In this document: one piece after another, positions 38,601-44,600 of the stretch
Layout: each line of letters begins with the position of its first letter
Position numbering within the stretch: the first letter of the stretch is position 1
From: Dyella solisilvae
GTDB taxonomy: Bacteria; Pseudomonadota; Gammaproteobacteria; Xanthomonadales; Rhodanobacteraceae
DNA: 64,000 bases
Reading direction: 5' to 3'
Assembly (NCBI RefSeq): GCF_003351225.1
Contig: NZ_QQSY01000001.1
Span: 810,124-874,123 of the forward strand
The notes under the pieces: model-generated
What the model saw: only the letters and a program-made list of their open reading frames with translations
Told to the model about the DNA's origin: nothing
Database searches by the model: none
Made by a program: the position numbers and the translations under genes

Positions 38601-41600
38601 GCTGCTGGTTCTGACCGCTGCCGTTGGATGCGGTTGGCGCGTTCGAGCCATCATTGAGCCAGGACAGCTGTTTGCTGTTGGCAATGGCATCGCCGGAGCC
38701 GGCGATCAGAACACCCACTGACACGCCCACGCCCGCCGCACCTGCGGCGATGTTGGTGGTCTGGTTGTCTACGTTGAGCGTGGAATTGGCATTGACGTTC
38801 ACCGCGTCGCTGCTGCCGACGTAGCTGCTGTTGACGACGCTGTCACCGATGTTCGCATCGACGTGCGTCTGCACCAGGGTCACGTCCACGCCACCGCCCA
38901 GGCCGGCCGCGCCGATACCGATGCCGCCGATGCTGTTGGTGACGCCCTGCGTGTCCTTGGCCGTCACGTTGAGCGGGCCACCGACCGAGAGCGTACTGTT
39001 GTCCACCAGCGCAGTGGTGCTGTTGCCAAGAATGTCCACCGCGACCGTACCGGCCAGGCCAGCCCATAAGCCGCCGGCCAATTGCTCACCGAGCGCATTA
39101 GCGGTGTTGCTGGAAGTGGCCTGCACGTTGGCGCTGCCACCGTCGTTGAACTGCGCGACGTTGGTGACTTCCGCCGAGGTTTCGGCATTGTCGATGTTGA
39201 CGAGTGCCATGCCGGAACCTGCCGCACTCAGCTCACCGACGGCCACCGCCAGCGCACCGCCGATCTGCGAGCTCTGGATGGCCGAGTTGGCGAGGACGTT
39301 GACGTTGCTGGCGCTGATGCTGCCGCCGTTGATATAGGCGTCGGTGTTGGCGCTGAACAAGGAGACGGCGCCAGTGAGGTTGGCGGAATCATCAATGCTT
39401 ACAGACGCCGCACCAAGGTTGTTCAGCGACCACTGGTAGCTGTCGGCCTGCACCACCGTGCCTTGCTGGCTGGCCTGCGAATCGACCGTCGAGGCGTTGA
39501 TGTACGCCTTGGTGTCACCGTTGAAGGTGTTGACCGGCGCGGCAGCGCTGACGGCGATGCCGCCACTGGCCGCTACGGCGGCGAGGTAGTTGGCCGCGTA
39601 CTGTGCGTTGTAGGCATTGACGTAAACCTGCTGCGCGTTGCTGATGGACTGTTGCGATTCATCAGTCGTGGTGTCCCGCAGTGCATTGATGAGCGAGCCG
39701 CCATCGATGTACGCGCTGGTGTTGCCGCCGATCTGGTTGACGCCCACTTCGGCCGCGCCGGCGATGCCGCTACCCACACCCAGGCCCACGCTCAGCGTGA
39801 AGGCATGTTGCTCATTGCTCGCGTCCACAACCACGCCCTTGACGGACGTCTTCGCGCCATCCAGATCCGGATCCGGCACGCTGATGTTGCTGGTCGTGGC
39901 GGTCGTTTTGCTGAGCGTGCCGGTGAGGCTGTCGGGCAGCGTGACCGTGTTGGCCAACGTGCCGCCGGCCACGCTCAACGCAGCGCCGTTGGCATAAGCG
40001 TTGACGTCACTGTTGTCGATGTAGGCCGTGCTGTCGCTGTTGAGTGTGTTGACCACCACGCCCGCGCCCACGCCGGCCGATTCGCCCAACCCGGCCGCGC
40101 CGGCATACACGTTGATGCCCTGGTTGCTGGACGCCAGCACGCCCACGTTCTGGTTGGCCACGACATTGGCGTCCTGGTCCACGTAAGCGGTGGTGCTGCC
40201 GGTGATCTGGTTGACGGCAACCGAACCGGATACCCCCACGCTGCCAGCCAGGCCCGCGGCCACCGCGATGGTCTGGATGTTGGCGTTGTCGCTGGCCAGG
40301 CTGCTGGAACCGCCGAACAGGCCGCTGGTCTTGCTCGGGATGCTCGCCGTGGCCTCCACCAGCAGCGAACCGGTCTGGTACCAGTTGCCCACGTTGCCAA
40401 TCGTGCTGGTGGGCGTGCCACCATCGCCATCGAATGCAGCGGTGGTGTTGGTGTTGATGTCGTTCACCGCCACCGCCGCGCCAAGCGCCGCGCTTCCGGA
40501 ATCGGTCAGCGCGCCAGCCAGCGAGCCGATCTGCGCACTGTTGGTCGCCTGGATCGTGGTGGTGTTACTGCTGGTCGCCACCAGTGGATCGGTGGCCGTG
40601 CCCGTGGACACGTTGGTCATGCTGGCACGGATGGTGTTGTCGATGCTGTTGGCGGAGGCCGAACCGGCCACGCTCGCATCCCCCGATCCGGACGCGCCCA
40701 CCGCCAGCGATTCGATATTGGCGCTGGATGTGGCTGTAACGTTGGTCTGATTGCCCACGTCCAGCAAGGTAAGCGTGCTATCGCTGCCACTGGTCGGCGC
40801 CGCCGTGCCGATACTCGCCGAGGTGGTCGTGCCGATGCCGCTGACGGCCACCGATGCGCCGACCCCCACACCGCTGGCGTCGGACACGTCCACCGCCAGC
40901 GTGCTGATATTGCTGTTATCTACGGCAGCGACATTCAGCGCATTGCCGATCACCGCGGCGCCCGCGCCGCCTGCCCCGGTGATGCCGCTGACCGCGGCCA
41001 GCGTGCCGGGACTGCCGGCGCTGCTGCCGGCGCAATTGCCATCACTGACGCCGCCGCTGCCGATGCAGTTGTAGGCCACCGAAGCCGCGCCCGAGCCGTC
41101 GCCACCGATCGCCGCACCGAGCGCGATGGACTGTTCGGTCGCGGTGGTGCTGGCGTTGACGGTGACATCGTCCGTCTGCAGGCTGGCATTCTGCAGCGAG
41201 GCCTGCGCGCTATCGCCGATTTCCTGCACGCTGGCGGCGGCTCCTACGCCTGCGCTGCCGCTCAGGCCCACCGCGCCGGACAGCGCCTGGATAGTGGCGT
41301 TGTCGGTCGCGATGATGCCGAGCGTGCCTTGCGCGCCGGCGTTTCCACTGCCCTGCGCGAGATTGGTGAGCGAGCCGCCGACGAGGCTGGCATCCACCGT
41401 ATTGCTGGTCTGGTTCCAGCCGAAGGAGAGGCTGAGTGCAGCCTCCGAACCGAACGAACCGGCCACCGCGCCAGCCATGATGCTGGCGTTGTTGCTGGCC
41501 TGCAGGCCAAGGTCGTAGACGGGGTTGGTGGTCGAGGCTTGGGTGTCGGCGCCGTTGGTGGTGAAGGCGACGTTGGTCGCTTCCGCAGCGATGGTATTGC

Positions 41601-44600
41601 CGATGTTGTTGTAGGTGACCGCGCCGCCGGCCGCGACACCCTGGGTGTTTACGCCCACGCCGCCGGCCAGGCTGTAGATGGCCGATTTGTCCGTCGCGCT
41701 GGCGTTGATGGTGTTGGCAGCAAGCGAGGTCGCGCCGGTACCGAGGCCGCTGGCTTCATCGCTGTTGGGGCCGAGCAGGACTTCGTCGTGGTTGGCGATG
41801 GTGCTGACCGTGGCGCTGCCCAGGCCAGCGAATGGCCCGGCAGATACGCCCACGCCCAGGGCGAAATCGATGACGCGCGTGTTGTCCTGCGCGTTGAGGT
41901 TCAGCGTGCCGCCGGTGGCGGTGAGGCTGGCGTCGTTGATCACCACCTGATGGGTGTTGGCGATGTTGCTGTAGGCCAGCGACATGCCCACGTCGTTGGA
42001 TGCGGCGCTGACGTCGCCCGCCACGGCGATAATTGAGCTGCCAAGCCCCGTGCTGTTCGGCCCGGACGTGGTGGTCGCGTCAGTGAGACCGGCCTGCGTG
42101 TTGGTGTTGCTGGCGGCGTTCTGGCTGGCGCTGTTGGCACTGGCGATGTTCGACTGCAAACCGCCGCCGCTGAAATCGTAGTAGCTGGTTGCCGGCTGCG
42201 GCGTGGGCAGGTTGAGCGCGGTCACCAGCGAACTGGTGGGATCGACCGCTTCGGCCTGCACGGCGATATTGCCGTTGGTATTCACGCTGGCGCCGTTGTC
42301 GACGCTGGCGACGGTGCCGTTCTGCACATCGCTGTAGGTCACGGCGCCCGTGACGCTCACGCCCTTGCCACCCGTGGCGAGGCTGCCGGTGGCAGCCACG
42401 GCCACGATCTGCGCGCTCTCCAGCGCATTCAGCGAGAAATTGCCGTAGTTGCTGATGCTGGCGCCATCGTCCACGCTGGCGTCGGTGTTGTCCTTGATCT
42501 GCGCGTAGGTGAGGCTCAACGCGCCGTTGACGTTGGTGCCGCTGCCCGTGCTCAGGCTCAGTGCACCGGCGCCGATGCCGATTTCAGAGGCGTCGTAGGC
42601 CGTGACCTGCACGCCGTCGGCGCTGGTGGTTCCGTTCGGATCGCTCAAGGCGGCGTCATCGATCGACGCGGTGGTCTGGTTGTGCGAGGCGCCGATCGAC
42701 ACGGAGCCGGCCAGCGTCACATCCGTGCCGCTGCCGCCCAGCGCAGCCGCCACGCCGATACCGGCGTCCACTTGCATACTGTTGTCGACAGCCTGCACCG
42801 CGACATTGCCGGCATTGATCTGGGTGGCATGGCTGCTGCCGTGGTCACCGATGATGGCGGTGGTGGTGTCGGCCACATTGGAATACGCCACCGTGCCGGC
42901 GATGCCGGCATTGCTGCCGCCGCTCTTCGCGCGGACGATCGCTGCGCTGCCGGCGGCGCTGTACAACTGCGCATCGTTGGTCGCCGTGACGCCCACCTGC
43001 GCGCTGCCGGCGGTGGTGCTGGCCGGCACGGTGACGGTGACGCCATCCACCCCCGATTGTGTGCTGAGGCTGGCCATGTCCACGCTGGCCGCGCCGGATA
43101 TGCCAATGCCGAAGGTAGCGCTGGAGCTCGAGCTGGAACCCGAGCCGGAACTGGGCGTACCGCTCGATTTCTTGTTCAGGCTACCCAGCTTGCCCACAAT
43201 GCCCTGCAAACCGGAGCTTGCGCCGGATACCGCGCTCAGGCCGCTGGAGATGGTGCTGAGCTTGCTGCTGGCGTCATCCAGCAGCGAACTGCCGGAGCTC
43301 GAGCTGGAGCTGGAACCGGTCAGATCGCTTTCGATCGTGGCGCCATAGCCGCTGATTTCATCCACCTTGCCCAACGCACTCTGGAGGGTGTCCGCGCCAC
43401 CGCGCAACTTGTCGGCCAGCGAGGACACGCTCTTGAGCATGCTGAGCAGGCCACTGCCTGGCGCCGACGCGGGGGCCGGTGCGGGAGCCGGTGCGGGAGC
43501 CGGCGCGGGAGCCGGCGAACTCACATACGAGCCGGCCACGCTCAATCCGCCCGCTTCGCCACTGGTGTTGGCCTGCACAGCCAGGCTGTCGACCGTGATG
43601 GCGCCCCCCGTTTCCGCCGGCGTCGGCGGGGGCGCGGGTGGAGGCACTTCGTCGCCGCTGTTGTCGCCGATGCTCGCCACGGTGCTGGTGGTGATGTCGT
43701 TGATGCCCACGCTCAGGCCCACCGCACCGCTGCCGGACATCGACAAGGCGCCGGCCAGCGACCACACCATTACCGGGTTGCTGGCATTTACGTCCAGCGC
43801 GGATGCATTCACCGTGTCGCTGCCGCTCAACGTGGCGTGCGTGGCATCACTCACATCGGTGAGCGCCACCATGCCTTCGAACGCGACCGAATTAGCTTGC
43901 CCGGAAGTGGGGCTCAACACGAACAGCGTATCCGCGCCGGTGGCATTGACCGCCACGCTGTTGCTGCTGGTGATCGTGACCTTGGAATCCACGCCGGCGG
44001 TGGCGCTGTCGGCATAGCTGCCATAGTTGAACGCGCCACCGATGGCCGCCGATGCGCCCTTGTCGGCCCACGGCGCGAGGTCGCCCACCAGGTTGAATGC
44101 CGCCACGTGCGTGCCGGCCAGCACATCGATGGAATTGTTCCAGGTGAACGTGCTGCTGCCGTCGGCACCCGTACCGGTAACACCCGGATCGGCGGGCGTG
44201 GTGCTGTTGGCAATGTTCTGGTCGTTGACAGCACCCGTCAGCCAGCCTAGCGAACTGGTCCAGCTTTCGTTGCCACCCTTGGTCGGCGTGGCGGCAGTGG
44301 AAGTGAGCGAACTGCCGCTGCCGACCCAGGCGCGGCTGCTGTTGCTCATGCCGAAATAGTTGACCGAACCGCCAAGTGTGGCGGTTCCGCCATCACCGGC
44401 TGCGCCGGCAAAGCCGCTGACCCCATTCATGATGGTGGCGGGCAAACCCGTCACCGTGCTCTTGAGTGTGTTGAGATCGGAAAGGCCTTTCTCGAAATCA
44501 TCCAGGCTATTGCCCATGCTCTCCAGATCTGAAAGATCGGAAGAAACCTGGCTGCCGAGGCCAAAGGTGAAATCGAATGGCACGATGACCTGTGCGTTCA

